A stretch of 64,000 bases of DNA from Novosphingobium ginsenosidimutans (GCF_007954425.1 NZ_CP042345.1:248001-312000), one strand, 5' to 3'. Counted from the first letter of the stretch, positions 42,624-52,989 are shown. Made by a program: numbers and translations. Notes: generated from the sequence alone by a model not told the origin.

Positions 42624-43966
42624 TAGTGCGCTCCTTCCCCGGTGGGAACCTGATCTGCGATCAGCGCCTGAACGATCTGGCGAAAGCTGTCGCCGCGCGC
42701 TTCGTAATCGCGGAACTGGTCAAAGCTGGCGCAGGCGGGGGATAGCAGCACGACATCGCCGGGCTTGGCCGCAGCCATTGCCTGCTGGATCGCATCGCAC
42801 ATCATTTCGCTGCGGGTGACCGGCATGTGGGGGCGCAGCAGCTCGGTAAACAGCGGCCCGGCTTCACCAATCGTATAGGCTGCCGCGACATTGCCAAAAT
42901 AGGGCGCGCATTCATCAAGGTCATCGCCCTTGGGAAGGCCTCCGACAATCCAGTGGATACGCTTGTCCGGCTTGGGTGGGAAAGCACCGAGGGCCGGTGC
43001 GGCTGAAGCCGGGTTGGTGGCCTTGCTGTCGTTAATGAACAGCACTCCCCCTGCCTCGGCCACACGCTCCATCCGGTGCGGCAGACCGCGGAAGCTGGCC
43101 AGCGCCGGGCCCCATTGCGCGGGGGTCAGGCCCAGAGCCTCGGCAATGGCGACCGCAACTGCAGCGTTCTGCAGGTTGTGCGGCCCCTGCAATGTCGGCC
43201 AGTTGGGCTGAAGATGCAGCAGGTCCTGGCCGTCGACCGAATGGACTTTGCCGGCGAGACGACGCGCCAGTTCGCGCTCAGCCACGGCGCGGGTCTCTGG
43301 ATCGCCTGTGCCGAAAACGGCTGGCTGATCGGCATGCTGCATCGCGAATAGCCGGGCCTTGCTGGCGGCATAGGCCTCAAACCCGTCATAGCGATCAAGA
43401 TGGTCGGGCGTGATATTCAGCAGCGCGGCAACATCGCAGGCCAGCGAGTGGGTAAGGTCGATCTGGTAGCTCGACAGTTCCAGCACATAGACCCCGCCCG
43501 GTGGCAGGGGCGACTGGCCCAGCACAGGCAGTCCGATATTGCCGCCCATCCGCGTCGGCAGCGCGGCGCTTTGCAGCACGTGGTGGACCAGCGCGGTGGT
43601 GGTCGACTTGCCGTTGGTCCCGGTTATGCCGACCACGCGGTGCGCCGGCAGGTGCGGCCGGGCCAGCGCGAACAGCTCGATATCCCCGATCACCGGCACT
43701 CCGGCCGCAGCAGCATGGCCGGCGATCGGGTGGGTGTTAAGCGGCACGCCCGGCGAAACAACCACGCCGGCATAACCCGCAAGGTCTGTCGCCAGCGGAT
43801 CGGCCAGTTCCACCCGACCTTCAAGCCAGCGGCGCGGTTCCTCGCGATTGTCCCAAGCCGTGACCTTCGCCCCGCCCGCCAGCAGGCTTTCCACCGCAGC
43901 AAGGCCCGAGCGGGCCAGACCGAGGACGGCATAGCGCTTACCGGCGAAGGCGGGCGTGGTGATCAT
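42623..43966 (-). CDS. murD: UDP-MurNAc-L-Ala--D-glutamate ligase
   Basis: Mur ligase adding D-Glu, 447 residues. The N-terminal domain opens [25 protein letters not shown]-loop [49 protein letters not shown] (quoted partly as [13 protein letters not shown]), C-terminal [14 protein letters not shown] and [18 protein letters not shown], where the conserved SFD motif lies. Complete and normal length; it overlaps mraY by 4 bp. Confidence 0.97.
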   Translation of the reverse strand: MITTPAFAGKRYAVLGLARSGLAAVESLLAGGAKVTAWDNREEPRRWLEGRVELADPLATDLAGYAGVVVSPGVPLNTHPIAGHAAAAGVPVIGDIELFALARPHLPAHRVVGITGTNGKSTTTALVHHVLQSAALPTRMGGNIGLPVLGQSPLPPGGVYVLELSSYQIDLTHSLACDVAALLNITPDHLDRYDGFEAYAASKARLFAMQHADQPAVFGTGDPETRAVAERELARRLAGKVHSVDGQDLLHLQPNWPTLQGPHNLQNAAVAVAIAEALGLTPAQWGPALASFRGLPHRMERVAEAGGVLFINDSKATNPASAAPALGAFPPKPDKRIHWIVGGLPKGDDLDECAPYFGNVAAAYTIGEAGPLFTELLRPHMPVTRSEMMCDAIQQAMAAAKPGDVVLLSPACASFDQFRDYEARGDSFRQIVQALIADQVPTGEGAH

Positions 43967-45033
43967 CGCAGCTTGAGCGTCGACAAGCCGATGAGGGCAA
44001 GGACAATCGAGACAATCCAGAAGCGGATCACCACGGTCGATTCCTTCCAGCCCAGCTGCTCGAAGTGGTGGTGGATCGGCGCCATCTTGAACACGCGCTT
44101 GCCAGTCCGCTTGTAGACCGCGACCTGGATGATCACGGACAGCGCCTCGGCAACAAACAGGCCGCCGACGATGGCCAGCACGATCTCATGCCGCGAGGCG
44201 ACGGCGATCGCGCCCAGCGCACCGCCAAGGGCGAGGCTGCCGGTATCGCCCATGAACACCGCCGCCGGCGGCGCGTTGAACCACAGGAAAGCCAGGCAAG
44301 CCCCCATGATCCCGGCGCACAGGATCGCCAGTTCACCCGCGCGCGGCACGTGCGGAATGCCGAGATAGGCCGAAAAGTCGGCCCGTCCCGCCAGGTATGC
44401 AATTATCGCGAAGGTGCCGGCGGCGATCACCACCGGCATGGTCGCCAGGCCATCAAGTCCGTCGGTCAGGTTCACGGCATTGCCCGCGCCGACAATCACG
44501 AAAGCGGCGAAGACGAAATAGGCGGGCCCGAGCGGGATATAGTGGCCCGAAAGGAACGGCACGTAGAGATTGGTGCTGGTATGGCCGATCATGATCCAGG
44601 CGGCGAGACCGGCGACGGTAAATTCCGCCAGCAGCCGAACCCGCCCTGATACCCCGGCGGTGCTGCGCTTCTTGACCTTGTCATAATCGTCAAGGAACCC
44701 GATCAGCCCAAACCCGCTGGTGACCATCAGACAAGCCCAGACAAGCGGGCTCGACAGGTCCATCCACAGCAGCATTGAAACCACCAGGGCAATCATGATC
44801 ATCAGCCCGCCCATGGTCGGGGTGCCCCGCTTGGCCAGGTGGCTCTGCGGCCCATCTTCGCGGATCGGCTGGCCTTTGCCCTGGCGGACGCGCAGCATGT
44901 TGATGAACTTCGGACCGATGATCAGGCCGATCACCAGTGCCGTCATCAGGGCCGCACCCGCGCGGAAGGTCTGGTAGCGAATGAGGTTCGCCAGACCCGA
45001 AAACTCAAAATACTCCGCGATCAGGTAAAGCAT
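43963..45033 (-). CDS. mraY: phospho-MurNAc-pentapeptide translocase
   Basis: Integral membrane transferase that makes lipid I on undecaprenyl phosphate, 356 residues, ten helices. Family motifs: [43 protein letters not shown] (quoted partly as [14 protein letters not shown], the catalytic Asp pair), [30 protein letters not shown], and [17 protein letters not shown] near the end. It starts 7 bp after the murF stop and is the only membrane step of the precursor pathway here. Confidence 0.97.
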   Translation of the reverse strand: MLYLIAEYFEFSGLANLIRYQTFRAGAALMTALVIGLIIGPKFINMLRVRQGKGQPIREDGPQSHLAKRGTPTMGGLMIMIALVVSMLLWMDLSSPLVWACLMVTSGFGLIGFLDDYDKVKKRSTAGVSGRVRLLAEFTVAGLAAWIMIGHTSTNLYVPFLSGHYIPLGPAYFVFAAFVIVGAGNAVNLTDGLDGLATMPVVIAAGTFAIIAYLAGRADFSAYLGIPHVPRAGELAILCAGIMGACLAFLWFNAPPAAVFMGDTGSLALGGALGAIAVASRHEIVLAIVGGLFVAEALSVIIQVAVYKRTGKRVFKMAPIHHHFEQLGWKESTVVIRFWIVSIVLALIGLSTLKLR

Positions 45034-45040
45034 CCTGATC

Positions 45041-46498
45041 TCAATCCTTGTGCTGCGTCAGTGCGGAGACGACGGCCCCCAGCCCGACGGAATTCGACCC
45101 CTTGACGAGAATGGCATCGTCGGCTCGCAAACCGAGCTTGCCGAGCGCTGCCAAAGTCTCCCCAACAGACCCGCAATGGGCGAAGGCCATGGGCTTGCCA
45201 AGCGCCGTAGTGGCCGATTTCCCCAGTTCCTCGGCCAAGGGGAGCATCTCGTCGCCAACTAGGATTACCTCGTCGACTTCCGCCTCACGCAGCGGAACTG
45301 CAAGCCCGGCATGGAAGGCAGGGCCATGCTCGCCCAGTTCCTTCATCGCACCCAGCACGGCCACGCGGCGGGCAGCAGTCGTATTGCCTAGATCCGCCAG
45401 CGTCGCCTTCATCGAGGCCGGGTTGGCATTGTAACTTTCATCGATCAGCAGGGCGATGCCGCCCTCCACCGGCAGCCGGTGGCGGGCGCCGCGGCCCTTC
45501 AGGCCTTCAAGCTCGGCCAGGGCAAGGCCGGCTGCGCCAAGTTCCCCGCCCAGCTCGCGCACGGCGGCGATCACGGCGAGCGAGTTGACCACCCAGTGTT
45601 CGCCCGGCGTCGCGACGGTATAGCACAAGCGCCGGTCCCCCATGTCGGCCGTGACCAGCGAGCCACCGCCTGGTGCCGGCACGGCATCAAGCAGGCGGAC
45701 ATCGGCAAAATCGCTGCGTCCGAATGAGACGATCTTGACCCCCAACCGTTCGGCCGTGCGACGCAGCTGGCCGTACTGGGCCACGTCGGCCGGGATGATC
45801 GCGGTGCCGCCGGGTTCCAGCCCTTCGAAAATCTCTGCCTTGGCATCGGCAATCGCCTCGATCGAACCCAGGTTCTCGATGTGGGCCGGGGCAATCGTGG
45901 TAATCAGCGCAACGTGGGGACGGACCTGTGCGGTCAGCGCACGGATTTCACCTGCGTGGTTCATGCCCATTTCGAAGACGCCGAACTTGGTCGCAGCAGG
46001 GGTGCGCGAAAGGCTAAGCGGGACGCCAACGTGGTTGTTGTAGCTCTTGACCGAACGGTGCGCGCGCCCTCGGCTTGAGCGGTCCAGCGCCGCAAAGATG
46101 GCTTCCTTGACCCCGGTCTTGCCGACCGAGCCGGTGACCCCAAGCACACGCGCCATGGTCCGGTCGCGCGCTGCCTTCGCAAGAAGCTCAAGTGCAGTTG
46201 AGGTGTTCTCGACCAGGATGTGCGGGCCATTGATCGGCCGGTCGACCACGGCTGCGGCTGCGCCCTTGGCGAAGGCCGCATCGACAAAGCGGTGACCGTC
46301 CATTGCCTCGCCTTTAAGGGCAAAGAACAGGTCACCCTCGATCACGTCCCGGCTGTCTATCTCGACGCCCGAGACCAAGAAATCGCCACTGGCCGTGCCG
46401 CCGGTTGCCGCCGCGATCTCAGCCGCAGTCCACAGCGCCAGGCCCTGCGCGTCATCAACTTCGATCGGCCATTCGAGGATCCGGGCAACGGCATTCAT
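45041..46498 (-). CDS. murF: UDP-MurNAc-tripeptide--D-Ala-D-Ala ligase
   Basis: Adds the D-Ala-D-Ala dipeptide made by Ddl, 485 residues. The N-terminal domain has [17 protein letters not shown]. The P-loop [19 protein letters not shown] has an extra-conserved KTGVKE, followed by [13 protein letters not shown] and [20 protein letters not shown]. The C-terminal domain contains [18 protein letters not shown]. The ATG at 46498 overlaps the murE stop. Complete. Confidence 0.97.
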   Translation of the reverse strand: MNAVARILEWPIEVDDAQGLALWTAAEIAAATGGTASGDFLVSGVEIDSRDVIEGDLFFALKGEAMDGHRFVDAAFAKGAAAAVVDRPINGPHILVENTSTALELLAKAARDRTMARVLGVTGSVGKTGVKEAIFAALDRSSRGRAHRSVKSYNNHVGVPLSLSRTPAATKFGVFEMGMNHAGEIRALTAQVRPHVALITTIAPAHIENLGSIEAIADAKAEIFEGLEPGGTAIIPADVAQYGQLRRTAERLGVKIVSFGRSDFADVRLLDAVPAPGGGSLVTADMGDRRLCYTVATPGEHWVVNSLAVIAAVRELGGELGAAGLALAELEGLKGRGARHRLPVEGGIALLIDESYNANPASMKATLADLGNTTAARRVAVLGAMKELGEHGPAFHAGLAVPLREAEVDEVILVGDEMLPLAEELGKSATTALGKPMAFAHCGSVGETLAALGKLGLRADDAILVKGSNSVGLGAVVSALTQHKD

Positions 46499-47946
46499 GC
46501 AGCACACTCCCTGGCTACTGTAACATCATCGAAGGGCAGCACGCGCATGGATTCCCCCGCGCCGATGATCTGTCCCTGTTCATGACCCTTGCCGGCCACA
46601 AGCACGATGTCATCGCGCCCCGCCGCTGTAATTCCTGCCGCTATCGCCGCCCGGCGATCGCCCACTTCCTGAAGCTTGCCTGCCCCGCCTTCCAGGATCG
46701 CGGCACGGATCGCCGCTGGTTCCTCGCTGCGGGGATTGTCGTCGGTAACGATGCCCAGATCGGCTTGCTCGGCAGCAATCCGGCCCATTTCCGGGCGCTT
46801 GCCCTGATCGCGATCACCGCCGGCTCCGAAGACGACAATCAGCCGACCCGAACAATGCGGGCGCAGCGCGGCAATCGCCGCCTCAAGCGCATCGGGCGTG
46901 TGGGCATAGTCAACATAGACCGGCGCCCCGGCGCGGCTGATCGCGGCGCGTTCCAGCCGGCCCCGGACGGGCTGCAGGCGGGCCAGCGCATCAAACACCT
47001 GCGCCGCATCGCCGCCGGTCGTCAGCACCAGTCCGGCCGAAACAAGTGCATTGGCGGCCTGGTAAGCGCCAATCAGCGGCAGGTTGACCTTCCACGTCTG
47101 GCCTGCGTGAACCAGTTCCAGCAGCTGGCCGAGCTGCCCCGGCGTGCGGCTGACGAGCCGGATCCCCTCGCCCTTCTCGCCAACTGTGAACAGGTTCAAC
47201 CCACGCTTGCTGGCATGTGCCAGCGCGCGCTCCGACCACTGGTCGTCAGCCCAGATCACCGCTGCGCCTTCATCGGCGACCACTTCGTCGAACAGCCGCA
47301 TCTTGGCCGCGAAGTAGTCTTCCATGGTCTTGTGGTAATCGAGGTGATCGCGGCTGAGGTTGGTGAAGCCGCCGGCGGCGACGACCAGCCCTTCGTTGCG
47401 ATACTGCGAGAGGCCGTGGCTCGACGCTTCGTAAGCGACATGCGTCACGCCTTCGCGCGCCAGCCCGCTCATGTTGGCGAGGAAGGTGACAATGTCGGGC
47501 GTAGTCAGCCCGGTCGAAATGCTCTCGTCCGCAGTGGTGACGCCCAGCGTGCCGATCGAGGCAGCACGGTGCCCGGCCATACGCCAGATCTGCCGGGTCA
47601 TTTCGACCGTGGAGGTTTTGCCGTTGGTCCCGGTCACCGCAACCAGCGTGGCCGGAACTGGGGTAAAGAACTGCGCGGCCAACTGCGCGAAAACCTGACG
47701 CGGATTGTCGGCCGCAATGTGGACCGCACCTTCCACTTTGGCTTCGGGCCGGGCGACAACAGCCACGGCGCCCGCAGTGACGGCGGCTGGGATAAAGTCC
47801 TCACCGTTAACGGCAGCGCCCTGGAAGGCCCCAAACACGGTGCCGGGGGCAACCTTGCGGTTGTCGATCGCGAAGCCGGTGACCTGCGCTTCTGCTGCGT
47901 TGGCGAGGGGAATGCCGGCAAGCTCTGCCAGCCGCGCCAGCTTCAT
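46495..47946 (-). CDS. murE: UDP-MurNAc-dipeptide--meso-DAP ligase
   Basis: Adds the third residue to the stem peptide, 483 residues. P-loop VTGTNGKTSTVEMTRQIW, YEASSHGLSQYRNEGLVV, NLSRDHLDYHKTMEDYFAAK, and the amino-acid selectivity motif DNPRSEEP, read as the DNPR type that selects meso-diaminopimelate rather than lysine. Expected for a Gram-negative. It overlaps ftsI by 4 bp and murF by 4 bp, so this cell-wall segment is one translationally coupled run. Confidence 0.97.
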   Translation of the reverse strand: MKLARLAELAGIPLANAAEAQVTGFAIDNRKVAPGTVFGAFQGAAVNGEDFIPAAVTAGAVAVVARPEAKVEGAVHIAADNPRQVFAQLAAQFFTPVPATLVAVTGTNGKTSTVEMTRQIWRMAGHRAASIGTLGVTTADESISTGLTTPDIVTFLANMSGLAREGVTHVAYEASSHGLSQYRNEGLVVAAGGFTNLSRDHLDYHKTMEDYFAAKMRLFDEVVADEGAAVIWADDQWSERALAHASKRGLNLFTVGEKGEGIRLVSRTPGQLGQLLELVHAGQTWKVNLPLIGAYQAANALVSAGLVLTTGGDAAQVFDALARLQPVRGRLERAAISRAGAPVYVDYAHTPDALEAAIAALRPHCSGRLIVVFGAGGDRDQGKRPEMGRIAAEQADLGIVTDDNPRSEEPAAIRAAILEGGAGKLQEVGDRRAAIAAGITAAGRDDIVLVAGKGHEQGQIIGAGESMRVLPFDDVTVARECAA

Positions 47947-49667
47947 TCGCCGTCTCCATTACCGACCAGCGGTGAAAGGTCGGAAATGTCCACGTCGCGG
48001 GTCGGATCGGGCATAATGCCAAGTAGCGGGCCAATGCGCGGGACAACCCGGCCGACGATCGGCGCCGCGTTCCAGCCGGCGGTGCGCTGGCCCGAGGTGG
48101 CAGCTGTGCCCTGCGGCTCATCGAGCATGGCAATGATGACGTAACGCGGGCGGTCCATCGGGAAGGCGGCAGCGAAGGTCGAAACCAACGAGCTGCGCCG
48201 ATAGCCACCGACGCCTGGCTTTTCGGCCGAGCCGGTCTTGCCACCCACGCGGTAACCGGCGGCATCGGCCTTTTTGCCGGTGCCATCGACCACGATCATC
48301 CGCAGCAGCTGCCGCATCCGCGCACTGGTCGAGGCCTTGAACACCCGGTGGCCCTGCGGCACTTCGCCGGGGGCCAGCTTCTTGAGCGTCGCGGGCCGCC
48401 AGATCCCGCCGTTGACCAGCGCTGCATAGGCCGTGGCAAGATGCAGCGGGGTGACGGCAATGCCGTGACCATAGGACACGGTCATCGTTGTGATCCGGGC
48501 CCACTCTCCTTTCGGCCACAGCGGGAAGCCACGCGCCGGCAATTCGATATAGGGGCGCTCGTTCATACCGAGTGAGCGCATCGTGGCGTTGAGGCGCGGT
48601 CCGCCCAGTTCATCGGCGATCTGCGCGGTGACGATGTTGGACGAATGGATCAGCGCCTCGGGCACGTTGAGCGAAGCGCCGAACTGGTGCGAATCCCGAA
48701 TGCGGAAACCGCCGATCTCAAGCGGGCGGCCTGACTGGTAGCGGCGCGACAGGTCAGTGACGGTCCCGGCATCGATCGCGGCAGCGACGGTGATCGGCTT
48801 GAAGGTCGAGCCCAGTTCGTAAACCTGGTTGGTCACGCGGTTGAAGATGTTGCCGGCGCTGGCGTTGTCGATCAGGTTCGGGTTGAACGAGGGCAGCGAG
48901 GCGAGCGCCAGCACTTCGCCGGTCTCGACATCAAGAACTAGGCCAGCCGCACCTTTGGCATTCGTATCGGCGATGCCCTTGAGCAGTTCGTCTTCGAGCG
49001 CACCCTGGACCCGGCTATCGAGCGAGAGCATCGCCGGGGTTCCCCGGGTGGCCGGGTCGGTCAGGTACTTGTCGAAGACACCTTCCATGCCGACATGGCC
49101 GCGACCATCAGCTCCGACGAAGCCAAGCACGTGTGCAGCGAGTGAACCCTGCGGATAGAACCGCTCGGTCTCGCGCGGGAATTCCAGCGCGGGCTCACCC
49201 AGCGCGTGAATCTTGTTGGCGTCTTCCGGCAGGATCCGGCGGCGCAGATAGCCGGGGCGGCCAGAAGCCAGCCGCGCGGCCGTTTCGGCCACATCCATAT
49301 CCGGGAAGATGCGGTTAAGCGCGGCGGCAACTTCGTTCACTGGGCGGACCAGCGGCGCACCATCGTCACCCAGCGCGGCCGGGTTGTACCACAGCGCATA
49401 GGCCGGAAAGGCACGGGCCAGTGGCGCGCCATTGCGATCGACGATATCGCCGCGCTGCGGGGTCATGCCGAAGCCAGCGGCATTGGCCGGGGTGCCTTCA
49501 ACCAAGCCGAGATAGAGCACGCGCATCACAGCGATTAACGCCAGCGCAGCGAAACCGAGCGCCACCACGACGATCCGCGCCTTGGCCATGGTCAGCGCCT
49601 GACGGCGCGTGTTGGCGATTTCCACCCGGCCGGAGGCGACGATGCTGGAAACCGCCAGGGTGTTCAT
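47943..49667 (-). CDS. ftsI: septal transpeptidase FtsI (PBP3)
   Basis: Class B penicillin-binding protein, 574 residues. A cytoplasmic head and one membrane helix (about 29-52: ARIVVVALGFAALALIAVMRVL) are followed by the pedestal/dimerisation domain (about 70-230). The transpeptidase domain has SxxK in ELGSTFKPITVAAAID (catalytic Ser), SxN in IHSSNIVTAQIAD, and KTG in GGKTGSAEKPG. It works with the SEDS polymerase FtsW, encoded five genes downstream. Its GTG/ATG neighbourhood overlaps ftsL by 4 bp. Confidence 0.97.
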   Translation of the reverse strand: MNTLAVSSIVASGRVEIANTRRQALTMAKARIVVVALGFAALALIAVMRVLYLGLVEGTPANAAGFGMTPQRGDIVDRNGAPLARAFPAYALWYNPAALGDDGAPLVRPVNEVAAALNRIFPDMDVAETAARLASGRPGYLRRRILPEDANKIHALGEPALEFPRETERFYPQGSLAAHVLGFVGADGRGHVGMEGVFDKYLTDPATRGTPAMLSLDSRVQGALEDELLKGIADTNAKGAAGLVLDVETGEVLALASLPSFNPNLIDNASAGNIFNRVTNQVYELGSTFKPITVAAAIDAGTVTDLSRRYQSGRPLEIGGFRIRDSHQFGASLNVPEALIHSSNIVTAQIADELGGPRLNATMRSLGMNERPYIELPARGFPLWPKGEWARITTMTVSYGHGIAVTPLHLATAYAALVNGGIWRPATLKKLAPGEVPQGHRVFKASTSARMRQLLRMIVVDGTGKKADAAGYRVGGKTGSAEKPGVGGYRRSSLVSTFAAAFPMDRPRYVIIAMLDEPQGTAATSGQRTAGWNAAPIVGRVVPRIGPLLGIMPDPTRDVDISDLSPLVGNGDGE

Positions 49668-50182
49668 TCGGCGCGGACCCCCGCCCGGTCGAGCTTGGTC
49701 AGCCGCGCGCTGAGCTTGGCGGCGGTAGTGGCCTTTTCGGATGCGTCGCGCGTATCGGCCACTTTGACCTCAGCCGCCATGGCCTTGCCCGTCAGCGGTG
49801 AAACCATCGCTGCGATCGGGTTTTCGTCCTCGACCAGTGAACCGGCGCTGGCGACGCGGATCGGCTCGGGCGCGTTGGGGCCGCGCGCCTTGCCCAGTGC
49901 TGCCAACTGGCGCTCACCTTCCAGATACTGCCCAGCAGTGGGCGCCTGATAGCCAAACTCGATCGCGTTGAGGTTCCGCAACTGCTGCTGGTTGGCGCGG
50001 GTCAGAAACTCGGTCTCGAGGAACAGCTTTTCCTGCTTCACTGCGTTGATCTGCCGCTGGGCGAGCTGGACCTCGCTCTTCACCGCATTGACGCGGACCA
50101 TCAGCACCAGAGTCAGCGCGGCACAGGTGATCAGCAAGGCCACCCAGCCAATCGAACGCATCCGGTCACGGGTCAGGTTCAT
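49664..50182 (-). CDS. ftsL: cell division protein FtsL-like
   Basis: Bitopic protein of 172 residues. A short cytoplasmic tail, one membrane helix (about 10-30: [21 protein letters not shown]), then a coiled coil (about 31-75: [20 protein letters not shown]) ending in [20 protein letters not shown]. Identity rests on topology and position between rsmH and ftsI. It is longer than the E. coli protein (about 121), with a C-terminal Ala/Lys-rich tail of about 70 residues beyond the coiled coil, as in other alphaproteobacteria. Overlaps both neighbours by 4 bp. Confidence 0.88.
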   Translation of the reverse strand: MNLTRDRMRSIGWVALLITCAALTLVLMVRVNAVKSEVQLAQRQINAVKQEKLFLETEFLTRANQQQLRNLNAIEFGYQAPTAGQYLEGERQLAALGKARGPNAPEPIRVASAGSLVEDENPIAAMVSPLTGKAMAAEVKVADTRDASEKATTAAKLSARLTKLDRAGVRAE

Positions 50183-51132
50183 GCAGCCCTCCTTTGGCGA
50201 GCGGGAGCAGCGGTGCGCACCGCCGCACGCAGCGTGGCGGAACGGGCGCGGGGATTGCGGGCGAGTTCGGTAGCGGACGGACGAACCGCCTTGGCGATAT
50301 GATCGAAGGTCGGTGCGGCCGCTGGGGCGACCTGCGGCAAGTGGCGCGAGGCATTGGCCAGCGCCCCGCCCGCTTCGCGCAGAAACTGCTTCACGATCCG
50401 GTCTTCCAAGCTGTGGAAGCTGACCACGGCCAGGCGGCCACCGGGATTCAGCAGCTGCTCGGCGGCTGTGAGCGCGGCGTTGAGCTCGTCCAGCTCGGCA
50501 TTTACATGGATGCGGATTGCCTGGAAGCTGCGAGTGGCCGGGTCCTTCGGCATGCCGGGATGATAGCCCAGCGCCTTGCGCACCACGGCGGCGAGCTGGC
50601 CAGTGGTTTCGAGCGGACGGGCGGCCACAATCGCCCGGGCAACGCGGCGTGACTGGCGCTCTTCGCCATAGTTGAACAGCACGTCGGCAATCTCGCCCTC
50701 GGGCGCGGTGTTGACGAAATCGGCCGCGCTGGGGCCGTCCTGGCTCATCCGCATGTCGAGCGGGCCGTCAGCAGCAAAGGCAAAGCCCCGACCAGCCTGA
50801 TCGAGCTGCATCGAGGAGACGCCGATATCCATCGCGATGCCGTCGACCCGGGCAACGCCGGCTTCTGCCAGGGCGGCAACCATTTCCGAAAAACGGCGCG
50901 GGTGAAGCACCAGCCGCTGCTCGGCGCATTCAGGCCAGGCCTGTCCAGCGGCAATGGCATCGGGGTCACGGTCAAAAGCGTGGACCGTAGCCCCTGCATC
51001 AAGCAACGCGCGGGTATAGCCGCCCGCGCCAAAGGTCGCATCGACGATCACCGCACCAGGGGCGGGAGCGAGGGCGGCAACGACTTCATCAAGCAGGACG
51101 GGAATGTGCGGGACAGCTGCGGGGGCCATCAC
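50179..51132 (-). CDS. rsmH: 16S rRNA m4C1402 methyltransferase
   Basis: SAM-dependent N4-methylation of C1402 in 16S rRNA, formerly MraW. 317 residues: [21 protein letters not shown]-binding [18 protein letters not shown] and [16 protein letters not shown]-type motif [38 protein letters not shown] (here [14 protein letters not shown]), and a C-terminal [15 protein letters not shown]. Second gene of the dcw cluster; overlaps mraZ and ftsL by 4 bp each. Confidence 0.97.
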   Translation of the reverse strand: MMAPAAVPHIPVLLDEVVAALAPAPGAVIVDATFGAGGYTRALLDAGATVHAFDRDPDAIAAGQAWPECAEQRLVLHPRRFSEMVAALAEAGVARVDGIAMDIGVSSMQLDQAGRGFAFAADGPLDMRMSQDGPSAADFVNTAPEGEIADVLFNYGEERQSRRVARAIVAARPLETTGQLAAVVRKALGYHPGMPKDPATRSFQAIRIHVNAELDELNAALTAAEQLLNPGGRLAVVSFHSLEDRIVKQFLREAGGALANASRHLPQVAPAAAPTFDHIAKAVRPSATELARNPRARSATLRAAVRTAAPARQRRAA

Positions 51133-51632
51133 TTGCGCCCCTTCCCGTTTTGGGCCTGGGCGGCGAGTTCGGCGCAGGCCTCCTGCGCATCTTCCCAGCC
51201 GGCGCCCATCTTGGCCAGTTCAGCCGGGTTCCAGATCGTGAAGGACTTGCCACCACCCTGGAAGAAGGCGGCGCTGTCGATCCCGCCCAGCTTGAAATAG
51301 CGCTCAGGCAAGACGAAGCGGCCGGAATCGTCGAATGGCACCCGGGCAAAGCCATAGAGCTGATTGGCGCGCAGTTCGCGATCGTAATCCTGGTTGCGCT
51401 CTAGAGCGATCCGCTCTTCGCGGTCCAGCTCAGCTTCGAATTCGCTGACGCGGCCAAGCCCGAAACCGATCAGGCACTTCCAGCGCGGGTGCTTGGCCAG
51501 ACACAAAACGCGCTCGCCCTGGCCGGAATCGCGGACAGCCTTACGGAAGTCTGGCGGCAGCACGAACCGGCCCTTTTCGCCCATCAGCGAAAAGCCCTGC
51601 CCGCTATAGCTGATCGGCCGAACCGCCTCCAC
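51129..51632 (-). CDS. mraZ: transcriptional regulator MraZ
   Basis: First gene of the dcw cluster, 167 residues. Two AbrB-like SpoVT repeats: [18 protein letters not shown] and [20 protein letters not shown], each with the DxxGRxxLP core (the first reads EKGRFVLP). MraZ usually forms an oligomeric ring that binds tandem boxes upstream of its own gene and represses the cluster. The start is GTG at 51632. The candidate boxes lie 142-186 bp upstream (51774-51818). Confidence 0.95.
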   Translation of the reverse strand: MEAVRPISYSGQGFSLMGEKGRFVLPPDFRKAVRDSGQGERVLCLAKHPRWKCLIGFGLGRVSEFEAELDREERIALERNQDYDRELRANQLYGFARVPFDDSGRFVLPERYFKLGGIDSAAFFQGGGKSFTIWNPAELAKMGAGWEDAQEACAELAAQAQNGKGRK

Positions 51633-51648
51633 GCCACCTGCCCCACAT

Positions 51649-51706
51649 GCCGGAAAGTCCGGCGGTTAAATCCCCCTCCGTTCCGGTTGCCCGCCCCGGC
51701 AACCGG
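51649..51706 (-). promoter_or_regulatory. two hairpins in the mraZ leader
   Basis: A 6-bp stem GCCGGA-AAG-TCCGGC (51649-51663) lies 17 bp before the mraZ start, and a perfect 9-bp inverted repeat CCGGTTGCC/GGCAACCGG with a 6-nt loop lies at 51683-51706. Both would form in the dcw transcript leader. Neither has a U-run. Confidence 0.5.
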
Positions 51707-51773
51707 CACCCCAAAGGCGGGGTGCGAAGGCCAACATCACTGTCGATGAAACGATTTCTTAACACTGAATATT

Positions 51774-51818
51774 GGGGATGGAAGGGCTTTCTGCGGGAAA
51801 TCACGGGATAATTCGGTA
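51774..51818. promoter_or_regulatory. candidate MraZ boxes, five units at 10-bp period
   Basis: On the plus strand: GGGGA (51774), GGGCT (51784), CGGGA (51794), CGGGA (51804) and CGGTA (51814), each separated by exactly 5 bp. This matches the known MraZ box architecture (TGGGN repeats with 5-bp spacers) with a weaker first base. Two further units, GGGGA and CGGGA in the opposite orientation and the same period, lie at 51939-51953. The surrounding 51765-51905 is AT-rich and probably holds the dcw promoter. The rest of the 334-bp gap (51633-51966) shows no gene. Confidence 0.6.
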
Positions 51819-51966
51819 AATTGTTGAATTTACGTCAGTGGTTTCACTGATTGGTGCGTAAAGCACCGTTTCGTTTATGCTTTGTTCTTTCAAAAAATCA
51901 GCAGTTTACCGTGCGACTCGACACATGGTGACGAGACTTCCCGCAGTTTCCCCGAATTGATCCGGA

Positions 51967-52692
51967 TCAGACGGTAATGAAGGCGCGGCGGAGCAGCTCG
52001 GCCAGGGCCGGAGCGCGCACGGCTTCGGTGTCATTGGCGGCCGCAACTTCGGCGTCGGCCAGGGCGACCACCTTACCCTGGCCGATCCGGCAGACCGCAA
52101 GCAATGCATCAGCCTCAAGCCGGCAGTGCGGGTTGCTAGTCCGCCAGGCTCCAGCCAGAGCGACCGGTATCGCCGGACCGTGGGCGGCGACGCTCCGCAG
52201 CATCGCCGGCTGCGTCTCGTCAAAGGTCAGCTCCAGCCCCCAACGGGTGAGGATCGGCGAGAGGAGCGCAACATCCAGAGGCCGACGCGGATCGCCAACC
52301 GCATGGACCGAATGCTCGGTAAGGATCGGATCGGCCAGCAAGAGCAGCTGCCCCCCGCCCCGCACCCAGTTATCGAGAGCAACATTTTCGGCCGGCGAAA
52401 GCGGCCGCGGCTGGGCGATGACCAGGCGCTTCAGGTCCGGCCCGAGCCGCTCCAGCGTATCGAGAGGTCTGACCGGGCCAATTGCTTCAAGCGCCGTTCT
52501 GACCCGATGCGCCGGTCGGTCGCTCTTCAGCAGGTCCCCCAGGTCGTCTCCCTCGCCCCACAGGATCGGCAGCGAACTGAACAGGCCAACCGCGCGCTCT
52601 GGCTCGGCAGGACGGGTCAGCACAGTCCAACCGAATGCGGCGGCGAGGATCAGCAGCAGCGCAGCGAAGAGCCTAGTTCTTGGGCGTGACAC
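51967..52692 (-). CDS. DUF4350-like membrane-anchored protein
   Basis: 241 residues. An N-terminal membrane anchor (RLFAALLLILAAAFGWTVL, about 7-25) precedes a periplasmic/cytoplasmic domain with GldG/DUF4350 features: LFSSLPILWGEGDDLGDLL, RLVIAQPRPLSPAENVALDNWVRGGGQLLLLADP (quoted partly as LDNWVRGGGQLLLLADPIL) and a terminal IGQGKVVALADAEVAA. Such proteins often sit beside MoxR/DUF58 genes, which are absent here. The start is GTG at 52692, overlapping the upstream small gene by 20 bp. Function unknown. Confidence 0.7.
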   Translation of the reverse strand: MSRPRTRLFAALLLILAAAFGWTVLTRPAEPERAVGLFSSLPILWGEGDDLGDLLKSDRPAHRVRTALEAIGPVRPLDTLERLGPDLKRLVIAQPRPLSPAENVALDNWVRGGGQLLLLADPILTEHSVHAVGDPRRPLDVALLSPILTRWGLELTFDETQPAMLRSVAAHGPAIPVALAGAWRTSNPHCRLEADALLAVCRIGQGKVVALADAEVAAANDTEAVRAPALAELLRRAFITV

Positions 52693-52972
52693 GGGAGCTG
52701 GCCGGGGCTTCCGGTGAAGCGGCCGGGACTACACCGATATCGGCCAGCGGATCGCCGCGCTCATCAGCCTTGGCCGACGCGGCGGCGGTCGGAGCCGGGC
52801 TTTCGGAAAGCCGGGCGCGGTCGTTGATGATGTTGGCAAGGCCGACCAGCAAGACAATCGCCGCAAGACCGAACAGCCCCGCCTGAAGCCGTTGCACCGC
52901 CTGAGCGCGCAATTCACGCGCAGTTGGGGGAACGAAATGTTGGGGAACGGGTCGGTTTGGCTGACTGGCCAT
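52673..52972 (-). CDS. small single-pass membrane protein
   Basis: 99 residues. A soluble N-terminal 30 residues (PVPQHFVPPTARELRAQAVQRL), one membrane helix (about 32-51: AGLFGLAAIVLLVGLANIIN) and an Ala/Pro-rich tail. No family recognised. It overlaps the DUF4350-like gene by 20 bp, so the two are likely expressed together and may form a membrane pair. The gap to cysK is only 17 bp, so cysK transcription may run through. Confidence 0.65.
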   Translation of the reverse strand: MASQPNRPVPQHFVPPTARELRAQAVQRLQAGLFGLAAIVLLVGLANIINDRARLSESPAPTAAASAKADERGDPLADIGVVPAASPEAPASSRVTPKN

Positions 52973-52989
52973 AGGTCAGGTCTAGCCGA

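Noticed and set aside
46405..48144. 579-codon plus-strand open frame across murF/murE/ftsI
   Set aside because: Antisense shadow; composition reflects the complement of coupled cell-wall genes.
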